The notes under the pieces were generated by a model. That model saw only the letters and a list, made by a program, of their open reading frames with translations. It did not search any database and was not told where the DNA came from. Shown one piece after another: positions 17,041 to 25,716 of a stretch of DNA of 40,530 nucleotides. The number at the start of each line of letters is the position of its first letter. Position 1 is the stretch's first letter. This DNA comes from Nostocales cyanobacterium LEGE 12452. GTDB taxonomy: Bacteria; Cyanobacteriota; Cyanobacteriia; Cyanobacteriales; Nostocaceae. The stretch is from positions 1 through 40,530 of the forward strand of contig JADEXV010000041.1 of assembly GCA_015206945.1 (NCBI GenBank). Direction: 5' to 3'. Both the position numbers and the translations under genes were made by a program.

Positions 17041-18093
17041 ATGATTTCGCTCTCTCCTATTCTTCAAGCTAGACTTTCCCAACCCTTAAAAATTGGCTCC
17101 TTTGAGGTAAAAAGTCGGGTTCTTCAGTCGCCTCTATCTGGAGTAACAGATATGGTGTTTCGCCGTCTTGTGCGTCGCTATGCACCAGATTCAATGATGT
17201 ATACCGAAATGGTGAATGCTACAGGGTTGCATTATGTCAAGCAGTTACCCAAAATCATGGAGGTAGATCCCAACGAACGCCCAATTAGCATTCAACTATT
17301 TGATTGCCGTCCAGATTTCCTCGCAGAAGCAGCAATAAAAGCAGTTGCCGAAGGTGCTGATACTGTTGACATTAATATGGGTTGTCCGGTTAATAAAATC
17401 ACTAAAAATGGTGGCGGTTCTTCATTGTTGCGGCAACCAGAAGTAGCAGAAGCAATTGTGCGGGAAGTGGTAAAAGCTGTTGATGTTCCTGTGACAGTAA
17501 AAACTCGTATTGGCTGGAATGACAACGAAATTACTATTCTCGACTTTGCCAAGCGGATGGAAGATGCCGGGGCAAAAATGATCACAGTCCACGGACGCAC
17601 CCGCGCTCAAGGGTACAATGGCAATGCCCGTTGGGAATGGATTGCCCGTGTGAAAGAAGTGCTTTCTATCCCAGTGATTGGGAATGGAGATATTTTTTCC
17701 GTTGAAGCGGCAGTGAAATGTTTAGAACAAACTGGCGCTGATGGCGTCATGTGTTCCCGTGGGACTTTGGGTTATCCGTTTTTAGTGGGAGAAATCGATC
17801 ATTTTCTGAAAACTGGAGAGATATTACCATCACCAACCCCAATTCAGCGTTTGGAATGTGCAAGAGATCATTTACAAGCCTTGTGGGAATATAAAGGCGA
17901 TCGCGGTGTACGTCAAGCCCGTAAGCACATGACTTGGTATGCTAAAGGTTTCGTTGGTGCTGCCGAACTCCGAGGACAGTTAAGTTTAGTTGAAAAGGTA
18001 GATCAGGGTTTAGCAATGATTGACCAAGCAATTGAAAAATTGGCTAATGGTTATGAACTTGAAGAAGTGGATGGTAGTTTAGTTATGTTTTAA
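17041..18093 (+). CDS. dus: tRNA-dihydrouridine synthase
   Basis: A 350-residue FMN-dependent enzyme that reduces uridine in the tRNA D-loop. The TIM-barrel half (about 20-250) has SPLSGVTDMVFRRL, the catalytic cysteine C115 in INMGCPVNKITKNGGGSSLL, VKTRIGW, ITVHGRTRAQGY and IGNGDIFS, as in the DusB/Dus family. The C-terminal helical tRNA-binding half follows (RQARKHMTWYAKG). The frame opens at GTG 16945, but ATG 17041 (MISLSPILQARLSQPLKIG) is chosen because family similarity begins there and the upstream residues look non-coding. It converges on the GDSL gene. Confidence 0.93.
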   Translation: MISLSPILQARLSQPLKIGSFEVKSRVLQSPLSGVTDMVFRRLVRRYAPDSMMYTEMVNATGLHYVKQLPKIMEVDPNERPISIQLFDCRPDFLAEAAIKAVAEGADTVDINMGCPVNKITKNGGGSSLLRQPEVAEAIVREVVKAVDVPVTVKTRIGWNDNEITILDFAKRMEDAGAKMITVHGRTRAQGYNGNARWEWIARVKEVLSIPVIGNGDIFSVEAAVKCLEQTGADGVMCSRGTLGYPFLVGEIDHFLKTGEILPSPTPIQRLECARDHLQALWEYKGDRGVRQARKHMTWYAKGFVGAAELRGQLSLVEKVDQGLAMIDQAIEKLANGYELEEVDGSLVMF

Positions 18094-18165
18094 AAAATAG
18101 ATTTAACCAGAAAATCTATGTCAAATAGAACAATTAAAATTATTGTTTTCTCCGTGTTGATACCC

Positions 18166-19215
18166 TTACTTACTATGAACTTTACGCCGTAGTAAACTTA
18201 TCATGCCCATACAAGATATCAAAGCTACAACAGTTGATGGTTCAAAAACAGTTGTTGTTTTTTGTGTATCTAAGAAATTAGCCATATCTTCACCAATGAT
18301 CTGATGTACACGACGAGTGGGATGAATCTCGTCGAAGTAATAATAATTATCAGGTGTTGAACAACCAGGCTCTAACCCACCGGTAGTGTATAAAAGTTTG
18401 CAGGCATCATTTATATTGGTAAAACCATATCGCGCTGGGGTAGAGCGAATTTTGTTGCTAATTGCAACGTGGTCATACAGTGCAACTTCAACACCTAATT
18501 GCTTATTCAGGATATCGAGTTGACCGGGAAGACTTTCATTGATAACATCTCTAAACTTAGCTGCCTCTTGGGAGTATTGCTCAAAAAGCGGTAATGCAGC
18601 TAAATCTGTCGAATTTACAACAAAAAACTGTTTTGCCCCTACCTCTGCAAGTTGTGATATTCCAGAAGCAATATTGTTAACAGCAGCATCAGCTAGTGCA
18701 TCGACCGAACCAGTCTGATTATAAAAAAACCTTTCTGATAAGTCATTTATAGATATAAAAATGAAGTGTAACGCTTGAGAATCTGCCACGCGATTAACTT
18801 CTGTTTTATATTGTTCGATTTGACCGAATAAACCCGTATCTTGATATTGATCAAGCCAAGTACTTAAATTGCCATTGCCGCTTTTTGCACCACCTACAGC
18901 ATAATCTGTTAACTGTAAATTTTCTTGTTTTGCGAGTACCTCAACTGATGTTAATCCCGGATTATTTGTCCATCGACCATCAGAGTCATACACATCCAAT
19001 CGGGGGAATATAAATGCTCCAAGCACCCCAGCTTTGACTGCTGCTGTTGTAATCTGAAGTGCTGCCCCATTATCTGAATAGCTATCACCAAAGGCATAAA
19101 TACGAGAAATGGAGTTGAAAGAAGCTGCATAAGCGTTATGAACACCCACACACAAGAAAGCCGCACTAGTTACTGCGGCATTAGCGAAAGTCTTCAAAGA
19201 AGTATTTTTCAGCAT
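18166..19215 (-). CDS. Secreted GDSL/SGNH esterase with degenerate PEP-CTERM tail
   Basis: 349 residues from ATG 19215 (MLKNTSLKTF); the frame continues upstream but a signal peptide starts here and ends near AYA (30). The SGNH hydrolase blocks are visible: block I FGDSYSDNG with nucleophile S45, block II GGAKSGNGN, block III ISINDLSE and block V DEIHPT with D295 and H298. The protein ends in E325-P-S-T, a hydrophobic helix and RRKVHSK, the layout of a PEP-CTERM sorting tail with Phe in place of the first Pro. It is probably an exported lipase or carbohydrate esterase anchored or processed by an exosortase system; no exosortase gene is in the window. Confidence 0.85.
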   Translation of the reverse strand: MLKNTSLKTFANAAVTSAAFLCVGVHNAYAASFNSISRIYAFGDSYSDNGAALQITTAAVKAGVLGAFIFPRLDVYDSDGRWTNNPGLTSVEVLAKQENLQLTDYAVGGAKSGNGNLSTWLDQYQDTGLFGQIEQYKTEVNRVADSQALHFIFISINDLSERFFYNQTGSVDALADAAVNNIASGISQLAEVGAKQFFVVNSTDLAALPLFEQYSQEAAKFRDVINESLPGQLDILNKQLGVEVALYDHVAISNKIRSTPARYGFTNINDACKLLYTTGGLEPGCSTPDNYYYFDEIHPTRRVHQIIGEDMANFLDTQKTTTVFEPSTVVALISCMGMISLLRRKVHSK

Positions 19216-19574
19216 AGATAAATGCGTTTCCCCATGTCCAAAATTATGTTCTAAGTTGTAACCTTTGCTTCTAACCACCTAGCCCGATTCCTTACAAGCG
19301 AATCGGGGTTTTAAAACCTCTCTTCCTGTAGGCAGAGGAATCGAAGCAGGGTTCTTCGCTGAAATTTGCGACTTTTCAAACATCCTTTGAGAGTCCAAGC
19401 GCGGATGGTTTAAAAGTACCATTACCTTTAAAGCCTTGTATAGATGGAGCGTACAGCCTTTTTTGCTCCTTATCATTTTGTACACCTACCCATCCGCGCA
19501 TTTGGTAAGGAAATTAGTCTAATTGCCGATCGCTACCTCTATTAAAATAAGCGATCGCCTAATCCTTGCACACC
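19216..19574. other. Spacer with a possible mobile-element end
   Basis: No firm gene. It contains a hairpin (CCCGATTC 19283-19290 / GAATCGGG 19300-19307) followed by TTTT, a repeat-family end ACTTTTCAAACATCCT (19371-19386), and HIP1 sites near 19530-19560. A 68-codon minus-strand frame (19279-19485) overlaps the hairpin. It could be the decayed 3' end of an IS200/IS605-type element, but I cannot show that. Confidence 0.4.
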
Positions 19575-20666
19575 TTAATTGACCAAATCAGGGAATACCT
19601 CTTGCACAGCAGGATGCACTAAGCGATGGTTCTGTACGTTTACACCCTTAGCTAATGCTGGGTTAACCTCCAGTGCCATAATTCCAAAATTCGCCAACTG
19701 GACAACATAAGGTAATGTACTATTATTAAGTGCCTGAGTTGCTGTCCAAGGTACTGCTCCTGGCATATTGGGAACGCCATAATGCACCACACCCTCTTCA
19801 ATGTATACGGGATTAGTGTGGGATGTAGGGTGTAAAGTTTCTATACAACCGCCTTGGTCAACGGCTACATCAACTATTACCGAACCAGGACGCATTTGTT
19901 TGACCAATTTGCGGGATACTAGTATTGGCGCTCTACGTCCTAATACTAAAACTGCACCGATGAGCAAATCTGCCTCAATGACTGCGGCTTCAATATGAGC
20001 AGAGTTGCTGTAAAGGAATTCAACTCTAGAGCCAAAGAGTGTTTCTAAGTAAGATAAGCGTTCGACACTCACATCTAAAATCTGCACGATCGCACCCATG
20101 CCTACGGCAATTTTAGCTGCTTCTGTGCCGACAACGCCGCCACCTAAAATTACTACTTTACCTGGTTTAACTCCAGGGACACCGCCCAAAAGTACACCTC
20201 TACCACCTTGCTGACGTTCTAAGAATCTGGCCCCAAATTGTACTGCTAGCCGACCGGCAATTACGCTCATGGGGGTAAGCAAGGGTAATCTGTTAGCACC
20301 AGGTTGTTCTACAGTTTCGTAGGCGATCGCAGTTGTGCCACAATCAATTAAATTCTCTGTTAATTTGCGATCGGCTGCTAAATGTAAATAAGTAAATAAT
20401 ATCTGCTCTTTCTGCAAAAATTTATACTCAGATGTCAGCGGCTCTTTAACTTTAACAACCAATTCCCGATTCCAAGCCTTTTCCGATGTGGGGACAATCT
20501 CGGCTCCAGCAGTTTTGTAGTCGTCATCGGAGAATCCAGCACCATTACCTGCTTGTGTCTCGACGAAGATGCTATGACCATTTTCTCGCAACACCCGCAC
20601 ACTAGAAGGACTTAACCCTACCCGAAATTCTTGATCCTTATTTTCCTTGGGAACACCGATTTCCAT
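19575..20666 (-). CDS. ald: Alanine dehydrogenase
   Basis: A 363-residue NAD-dependent enzyme that interconverts L-alanine and pyruvate plus ammonium. It starts MEIGVPKENKDQEFRVGLSP at ATG 20666; AGAGG lies about 7 nt upstream, and the 16 extra upstream codons of the frame look unconserved. Conserved parts are the substrate-site KVKEP, HLAADRKLTENL, the Rossmann fold VVILGGGVVGTEAAKIAVGMGA, and VDQGGCIETLHPTSHTNP near the active site. Length matches the family (361-371). In heterocyst-forming cyanobacteria alanine dehydrogenase supports nitrogen assimilation in diazotrophic growth. It is monocistronic here. Confidence 0.95.
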   Translation of the reverse strand: MEIGVPKENKDQEFRVGLSPSSVRVLRENGHSIFVETQAGNGAGFSDDDYKTAGAEIVPTSEKAWNRELVVKVKEPLTSEYKFLQKEQILFTYLHLAADRKLTENLIDCGTTAIAYETVEQPGANRLPLLTPMSVIAGRLAVQFGARFLERQQGGRGVLLGGVPGVKPGKVVILGGGVVGTEAAKIAVGMGAIVQILDVSVERLSYLETLFGSRVEFLYSNSAHIEAAVIEADLLIGAVLVLGRRAPILVSRKLVKQMRPGSVIVDVAVDQGGCIETLHPTSHTNPVYIEEGVVHYGVPNMPGAVPWTATQALNNSTLPYVVQLANFGIMALEVNPALAKGVNVQNHRLVHPAVQEVFPDLVN

Positions 20667-21093
20667 ATATCGCCTCTGATAATTTTTTTGTTTAACGTAG
20701 TCTGGCAATCTCAAGCTTGCTACTTCCGTCTTGCTAGTTCCGTATTAGAAATAGCTGGATTAGAGATACCTCATCTCTGTTCTAACTTTCTTAATTCAAT
20801 CTGAGTAGCCCAAACTCTTACCCTTGACTATTGCCCCAGTATTTATACAATATATAAAGAATAGTAACAATTTATTAAAAGAGCGATTGTATAGCTCCCT
20901 ACTAGGAAGCTCTTGCTGAATTTATCAAGTCATCTTGGCATTCCAGCACTGCAATCACGCTCATAAGCTACTAAGTGTATGGTAAAAGAACGAGTTTATT
21001 CCTTAAACTTTTACCGCTTATCCCCACTTTTCACGACTTCTACCAGAAGTCTCATATCAAGTCCCGTTTGCCAAAAATAAGGTTTCTTAAAAG
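20667..21093. other. Divergent promoter region of ald and the Hlip gene
   Basis: About 430 bp of AT-rich spacer. A 33-codon frame starting at ATG 20979 and ending just before the Hlip gene has no protein-like character. I looked for a paired TTACA-type high-light element and found no convincing one. Confidence 0.5.
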
Positions 21094-21264
21094 ATGACAC
21101 AAACACAACCAACAATTACACCTAAACTAGAGGAGCCTAAATTTGGCTTTAACGAATATGCCGAACGCTTGAATGGTCGAGCTGCAATGATTGGCTTTGG
21201 TTTGATGCTGGTGATTGAATATGTCACCAATCAAGGGGTGCTATCATGGCTGGGTCTGAAGTAG
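21094..21264 (+). CDS. hli: High-light-inducible protein (one-helix CAB-like, Hlip/Scp)
   Basis: A 56-residue protein with a single membrane helix carrying the chlorophyll a/b-binding signature NEYAERLNGRAAMIGFGLML (about 20-39), in which E24, N27 and R29 match the ExxNxR pigment-binding motif. It ends VLSWLGLK as many Hlips do. Hlips sit in the thylakoid membrane, bind chlorophyll and carotenoid, and protect or assist photosystem II assembly under high light. It is flanked by long spacers and followed by its own terminator at 21318, so it is monocistronic. The match to the motif is unambiguous despite the small size. Confidence 0.93.
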   Translation: MTQTQPTITPKLEEPKFGFNEYAERLNGRAAMIGFGLMLVIEYVTNQGVLSWLGLK

Positions 21265-21626
21265 TGCCATCAACAAGCACAATCTTGAAGTTGTAAGCTA
21301 GGAATTAAAAGAGTTTCAACCAGCTGGAACAACCAGTTGGTTTTGACTTCAATAATTGATAGCGGAGTACTTCGCCCTAGATAGATTAACTATACTTATT
21401 CATAAATAACTGCCCTAGAATGTAAGCAAGAGAGGAATCGAAATACCTATTAGCGATTGAAATATCATAGACTTGCAACTAATATGTGCAAGGCGATTAA
21501 TGAGTAAATTTCCTCCCCCTACTAAAAAAATCATAACTTAGTGTCTGCCTTGAATGAGAAAGGCAAATTATGGGTGAGGTATTCTTGGTAAATATACACA
21601 AAAGGTGAACTGGAACCAACCAAGCT
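21265..21626. other. Spacer after the Hlip gene
   Basis: Contains the terminator at 21318-21344. The rest is AT-rich with no gene that I can support. Confidence 0.5.
21318..21344 (+). terminator. Rho-independent terminator of the Hlip gene
   Basis: Stem AACCAGCTGG (21318-21327) pairs with CCAGTTGGTT (21333-21342) with one G-U pair, a 5-nt loop and a run of T. Confidence 0.75.
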
Positions 21627-21629
21627 GTG

Positions 21630-21923
21630 ATGAATGCTGTATTACCTCGTTTTTTGAAGTCAACCTACCGAAAAGAGCCACTAATCAGTGTACTGATGAC
21701 GATGGGCGTTATGGATGCCCTGATTGGCGGATTGAATGATAGCTGGTCGTTGTTTGCTTTTGGTTTGGGAACGGCAGGGATAGCGCTAGGCTTTAAGTTG
21801 TGGCGTTTTCAGCAGCGTCGTCCTTTACCAGAGGAGCCTGTAGTGCAACATTATTTGCCCTCTCGTTCTTCTAGTGCGCCTTTACCAATGTTAAGCGTTT
21901 CTAAGAAAAAACCACCTCTTTAG
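21630..21923 (+). CDS. Small conserved-looking membrane protein, unknown
   Basis: 97 residues from ATG 21630 (a GTG directly before it would add one). Two close hydrophobic stretches (about 18-36 and 42-58) suggest a membrane hairpin: PLISVLMTMGVMDALIGGLN and SLFAFGLGTAGIALGFKLW. A basic, Pro-rich cytoplasmic tail follows (QQRRPLPEEP...SKKKPPL). I do not recognise the family. It lies about 80 bp upstream of the WD40 gene on the same strand and may share a transcript. Confidence 0.6.
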   Translation: MNAVLPRFLKSTYRKEPLISVLMTMGVMDALIGGLNDSWSLFAFGLGTAGIALGFKLWRFQQRRPLPEEPVVQHYLPSRSSSAPLPMLSVSKKKPPL

Positions 21924-22001
21924 GATGTGCAGAGTTATGACTTAAAATAACTCTGCAAAATTTATTGGGTTTAACTGTATCTATAAAAGTGAGGAAAAAG
22001 A

Positions 22002-23075
22002 GTGAGTAGTGAGGGAAGAGGTGGCGGTAATTTTCTACGGCCGTATATTATCCTGGCATTTATGGCAGCTGTTGCCCTTCCAGTGATTAACTGGGAAGGG
22101 TTTTATATTCCTCAAGCTGATGCTGCCATTGAAGAAGTAACGCCAAACTCCCCCCCAGCTAACACTAACTTTGCTAATGCTCAACTAATCTACACACTCA
22201 AAGGACATAACGGAACTGTTAAATCCCTCGCTTTCAGTCCAGATAGCAGAATGCTTGTGAGTGGAGGTGCAGAAAACGAGGGTGTCATTCGCTTGTGGAA
22301 TTTAGCAAAGGGCAAAAAATTAGCGACTATTAACAAAGCACATAAAGCAGCCGTAGAATCTTTAGTGATTTCACCAGATGGGCAAACCCTGGCTAGCTGT
22401 AGTGATGACAATACGATTAACCTCTGGAACCTGAAAAATTTAAAATTTAGCCGCTCTTTTGTCGGACATACCAGTAACGTATTATCTTTAGCGGTGTCTC
22501 CTGATAGTAAAGTTCTCGTCAGTGGAGCTTTGGATGGGATTCGGCTCTGGGATTTGCTACAGCAGCGTCCTCTGGGGACTATAGTGCGCTTTGATAATTT
22601 GATTTATACCCTAGCTATTAGTCCTGATGGACAGACCTTGGCTAGTGGTGATAATAAGGGTGTAATCAAGCTGTGGAATTTGAGTACTGGTAAATTAATC
22701 AGTGAATTGGCAGCTCATTCTAGTGCAGTTAGCGATGTGATCTTTACACCAGATGGACAAACATTAGTTAGTGCTAGCCACGATCGCACCATAAAACTGT
22801 GGAATATTAATACTGGAGAATTAGTCCGCACCTTTACAGGACATAATAACTGGGTAAATGCGATCGCCCTTAATCCCGATGGACAAACCCTTGCTAGTGC
22901 CGGGAGAGATGGAATTAAATTGTGGGATTTAACTACAGGCGAGTTAATAAATACACTGAGTGGACATACAGACTGGGTAAGTGCGATCGCTTTTAGTCCC
23001 AATGGGAAAATTCTTGCCAGTGGTGGATTCGATCGACAAATCAAGATTTGGGGGATTCCAACAAAACGTAATTAA
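22002..23075 (+). CDS. Membrane-anchored WD40 seven-bladed propeller protein
   Basis: A 357-residue protein (GTG start, AGGAA 5 nt upstream). One N-terminal membrane helix (about 14-32, IILAFMAAVALPVI) precedes seven WD40 repeats that fill the remainder, each with the GH...SPDGQTLAS...D-x-I-x-LW-[ND] pattern. Repeat 2 has AH and repeat 4 lacks the GH. Seven blades make one closed propeller, so it is a scaffold on the outer face of a membrane. No kinase, NB-ARC or caspase domain is attached, unlike the large cyanobacterial WD40 proteins. The binding partner is unknown. Confidence 0.92.
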   Translation: MSSEGRGGGNFLRPYIILAFMAAVALPVINWEGFYIPQADAAIEEVTPNSPPANTNFANAQLIYTLKGHNGTVKSLAFSPDSRMLVSGGAENEGVIRLWNLAKGKKLATINKAHKAAVESLVISPDGQTLASCSDDNTINLWNLKNLKFSRSFVGHTSNVLSLAVSPDSKVLVSGALDGIRLWDLLQQRPLGTIVRFDNLIYTLAISPDGQTLASGDNKGVIKLWNLSTGKLISELAAHSSAVSDVIFTPDGQTLVSASHDRTIKLWNINTGELVRTFTGHNNWVNAIALNPDGQTLASAGRDGIKLWDLTTGELINTLSGHTDWVSAIAFSPNGKILASGGFDRQIKIWGIPTKRN

Positions 23076-23739
23076 CAGCGATCGGACAAAATAATCGTCA
23101 AAGAGTAGACTAGAATCCCCGATTTATTTTAAGAAGTCGGGGATATCATTTTGACGCTCCTTTCAAAGCTTGATGACTTGCCATAGCTCAAATTCTCACC
23201 TTATGTAGAAAGTCAGGCTATCGCTAACGCCGAAAAATTCCCCCAATCATTTCCTGTATCTGCTAAACTTTGGTCTTGCCTTTTTAAAGTTTTTGTAGTA
23301 AAAAATCAACCAAAGCTCAGATCGAATTTTGCTATAACTAGTCAAAATCAATGATGGTAGCAACCAATAAGCGACCCAAAATCTTGAAGAACTGTGAATA
23401 CTTGATGAAAATACAGCCGAACTAATATCTTATCCAGCAAATTACTGTAAGTATAAACATAGGTAATTTCAAATCATCTGTGCAGTTACTTGCCCTCTAG
23501 ATCGGAACAATTTCTGAACTTAGACAATCTTAGAAATGGTCATCGTCAGTAAATGCACTCAGTTAAAAGTTACGAACTCGTGTGAAGCCAAGGTTTGTAG
23601 CGCTTAACCGCTATTTCGCAGGTAGGATAACTTGCTACTTAAATAATGTTTAATTTTCCCGAACTGCTTTTGATCCCCATTTCGATAGAATGACTAGGCA
23701 GAACCCTAAAACTAAAAACCGCTTTTGACTGCGACGCTC
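23076..23739. other. Spacer upstream of the permease unit
   Basis: About 660 bp without a gene. An 8-bp stem (ATCCCCGA 23115-23122 / TCGGGGAT 23137-23144) follows the WD40 gene and may end its transcript, although it has only a short T-run. The part nearest the permease has no recognisable metal-regulator box that I could find. Confidence 0.55.
23115..23144 (+). terminator. Possible terminator hairpin after the WD40 gene
   Basis: Perfect 8-bp inverted repeat with a 14-nt loop and a weak T-rich tail (ATCATTTTG). The long loop makes it a tentative call; it may be an interspersed repeat instead. Confidence 0.45.
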
Positions 23740-24792
23740 ATGAATCAACTGAACAATGGTTTTACGCTATTTTTAAGTCTGCTAGTCGAGGCGATGCCTT
23801 TTTTGCTTCTTGGGGTTTTATTCTCCAGTTTGCTGCTGTTTTTTGTTGATGAGCGCAAACTAGTAGAAAAAATGCCCAAAAATCCGCTGTTGGGTGCTTT
23901 AGTTGGCAGTATGATCGGCTTTTTGTTTCCGGTGTGTGAGTGCGGGAATGTACCGGTAGCGCGGCGATTCCTGATTCAAGGAGTACCCACACCAGTCGCA
24001 ATTGGTTTTTTGCTAGCAGCACCAACAATTAACCCAGTTGTAATTTGGGCCACTTGGACAGCATTTCGAGATCAGCCAGAAATAGTAGTCTTACGAGTCG
24101 TATTTTCCTTAACAATTGCCACAATTATCGGGTATGTTTTCAGTTTTCAAAAGGACTTAAATCCCATAGTCCAACCTGCGATCGCTCGTTATATGAAGTT
24201 TAATCCAGCCGCGCAGCCCCAAACCAAACGCCGTGGTAAGCCTTACCAAGGACAACAGGAAGAAACAGTACCGAATCTGTTGCAATCCGGGACTTATATC
24301 TTAGGAGGCAAAGCAGGTATTCCTCTACGGATAGATCCTAATTTAGTATTGCCTACCTCAGTCTCTACTGCTGATAAACCGCTAGCAGCTAAACTGCGCT
24401 TAGTTGTGGATAATAGCATCCAAGAATTGCGGGAATTGGGCGGAGTGATGATTTTAGGAAGTGCGATCGCTGCGGCTATTCAAGTCCTAGCTCCCCGTGA
24501 ATTAATTCTCAGTTTGGGTGCTGGGCCCATTACCTCAATTGTAGTCATGCTGATATTAGCAGTAGTGGTATCAATTTGTTCTACAGTCGATTCTTTCTTT
24601 GCCTTATCTTTTGCCTCAACCTTTAGCAGCGGTTCATTATTGGCATTTCTGGTGTTTGGCCCAATGGTTGACATCAAAAGCGTTGGTTTGATGTTATCTA
24701 TTTTTAAACCCAAGACTATCTTTTACTTATTTGCTTTAGCAGCACAATTGACATTTGTGTTTACTCTTTTCCTGAACTTGCACGTCTTTTAA
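23740..24792 (+). CDS. PF03773 (ArsP_1/DUF318) family permease
   Basis: 350 residues from ATG 23740 (the frame opens at TTG 23725). Hydrophobic segments fall in two bundles, about 8-30, 45-65, 80-105 and 115-135 in the first half and 235-265, 270-300, 305-320 and 325-345 in the second, joined by a hydrophilic loop (about 145-220). The motif FPVCECGNVPVARRF in the first bundle carries the paired cysteines typical of this family, which exports organoarsenicals in some members and is of unknown substrate in most. It is followed by a TIGR03943 protein, its usual partner, so the two probably form one membrane system. It is the first gene of a three-gene unit. Confidence 0.88.
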   Translation: MNQLNNGFTLFLSLLVEAMPFLLLGVLFSSLLLFFVDERKLVEKMPKNPLLGALVGSMIGFLFPVCECGNVPVARRFLIQGVPTPVAIGFLLAAPTINPVVIWATWTAFRDQPEIVVLRVVFSLTIATIIGYVFSFQKDLNPIVQPAIARYMKFNPAAQPQTKRRGKPYQGQQEETVPNLLQSGTYILGGKAGIPLRIDPNLVLPTSVSTADKPLAAKLRLVVDNSIQELRELGGVMILGSAIAAAIQVLAPRELILSLGAGPITSIVVMLILAVVVSICSTVDSFFALSFASTFSSGSLLAFLVFGPMVDIKSVGLMLSIFKPKTIFYLFALAAQLTFVFTLFLNLHVF

Positions 24793-24799
24793 GAAAATA

Positions 24800-24904
24800 T
24801 TTGTCATTTGTCAGTTGTCCTTTGTCCCTTGTCAGTTGTCCTTTACAAATGACCAATGACTAATGACCAATGACTAATGATCAATGACTAATGACTAATG
24901 ACTA
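24800..24904. repeat. Bipartite STRR heptamer array overlapping a start codon
   Basis: The left half (24800-24841) has six heptamers of the TTTGTCA/GTTGTCC type. The right half (24849-24904) has eight of the complementary ATGACYA type (one ATGATCA), so the two halves can pair as a long imperfect hairpin. The last heptamer begins exactly at the ATG (24898) of the next gene. Each ATG-ACT-AAT-GAC-TAA reading gives a four-residue frame, MTND. Confidence 0.85.
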
Positions 24905-25671
24905 ACAAAAATCCCAAATCTAAAATCCCAAATCTGTTACTTCCTTGGCTGGATGCTCTAGCAATTACGGCTTGGGGCATTTTGATGCTGAGATATTGGC
25001 TAACTAATAAGCTGAATCTGTTGATTCATCCAAATTACTTTTGGTTAGTGATTGTGACTGGTATCAGCTTCATCATTATTGGTTTATTCAAGATGCAGGA
25101 ACTTTGGCAACGGCGTCGCCGCGATATTACGCCAAACACCCAGCATATTAGTTTATTTCCCCCTGGTTGGGGCAGTGGTTTGTTGTTGACTACAGCGATT
25201 CTAGGTTTTATCATTACACCGCAAGTTTTTGCTAGTGACAAAGCACTCCAAAGGGGTGTGACTACTGATTTATTGGGAAGCACACGTGTCAAACCCCAAG
25301 CTTTTCGGGTTACTGTTCGTCCAGAAGAGCGATCGCTTGTAGACTGGGTACGCACTGTCAATGTCTATCCAGAGCCAGATTCATATAAAGGGCAAAAAGT
25401 CAAGGTACAGGGATTTGTGATCCACCCGCCCGATATAGGAAAAGAATATTTGTTTTTAGCACGATTTGTCTTAACTTGCTGTGCGGCAGATGCTTACCCT
25501 GTGGGATTACCCGTCAAACTACAAAATAATCAAGAGCTTTACTCTGCTGATACATGGTTGGAAGTAGAAGGACAAATGGTGACAGAAAATTTGGCAGGTA
25601 AACGCCAACTTACCATTGCCGCTACCTCTCTCAAAAAGATTCCTCAACCCCAAAATCCTTATAGTTATTAG
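24898..25671 (+). CDS. TIGR03943 family putative permease subunit
   Basis: A 257-residue protein. Membrane helices lie at about 17-32, 42-61 and 92-107. The C-terminal extracytoplasmic half starts VNVYPEPDSYKGQKVKVQGFV and contains RFVLTCCAADAYPVGLPV, a Cys-Cys motif characteristic of TIGR03943/DUF1980 proteins that pair with PF03773 permeases. The two are thought to form one complex of unresolved cargo. The start codon is the first triplet of the last heptamer of an STRR array, with no ribosome-binding site in the usual place; no other ATG is available before the first membrane helix. The neighbours upstream and downstream are on the same strand, with 105-bp and 38-bp gaps filled by repeats. 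Confidence 0.85.
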   Translation: MTNKNPKSKIPNLLLPWLDALAITAWGILMLRYWLTNKLNLLIHPNYFWLVIVTGISFIIIGLFKMQELWQRRRRDITPNTQHISLFPPGWGSGLLLTTAILGFIITPQVFASDKALQRGVTTDLLGSTRVKPQAFRVTVRPEERSLVDWVRTVNVYPEPDSYKGQKVKVQGFVIHPPDIGKEYLFLARFVLTCCAADAYPVGLPVKLQNNQELYSADTWLEVEGQMVTENLAGKRQLTIAATSLKKIPQPQNPYSY

Positions 25672-25681
25672 TTATTTTTTG

Positions 25682-25716
25682 ATGACAAATGACAAATGAC
25701 AAATAACCAATGACTA
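25682..25716. repeat. STRR heptamer array overlapping the next start codon
   Basis: Five heptamers: ATGACAA three times, ATAACCA, then ATGACTA. The last begins exactly at the ATG (25710) of the following gene. Confidence 0.85.

Noticed and set aside
20979..21080. 33-codon frame upstream of the Hlip gene
   Set aside because: Short, no motif, ends just before the Hlip start; could be a leader peptide but nothing supports that.
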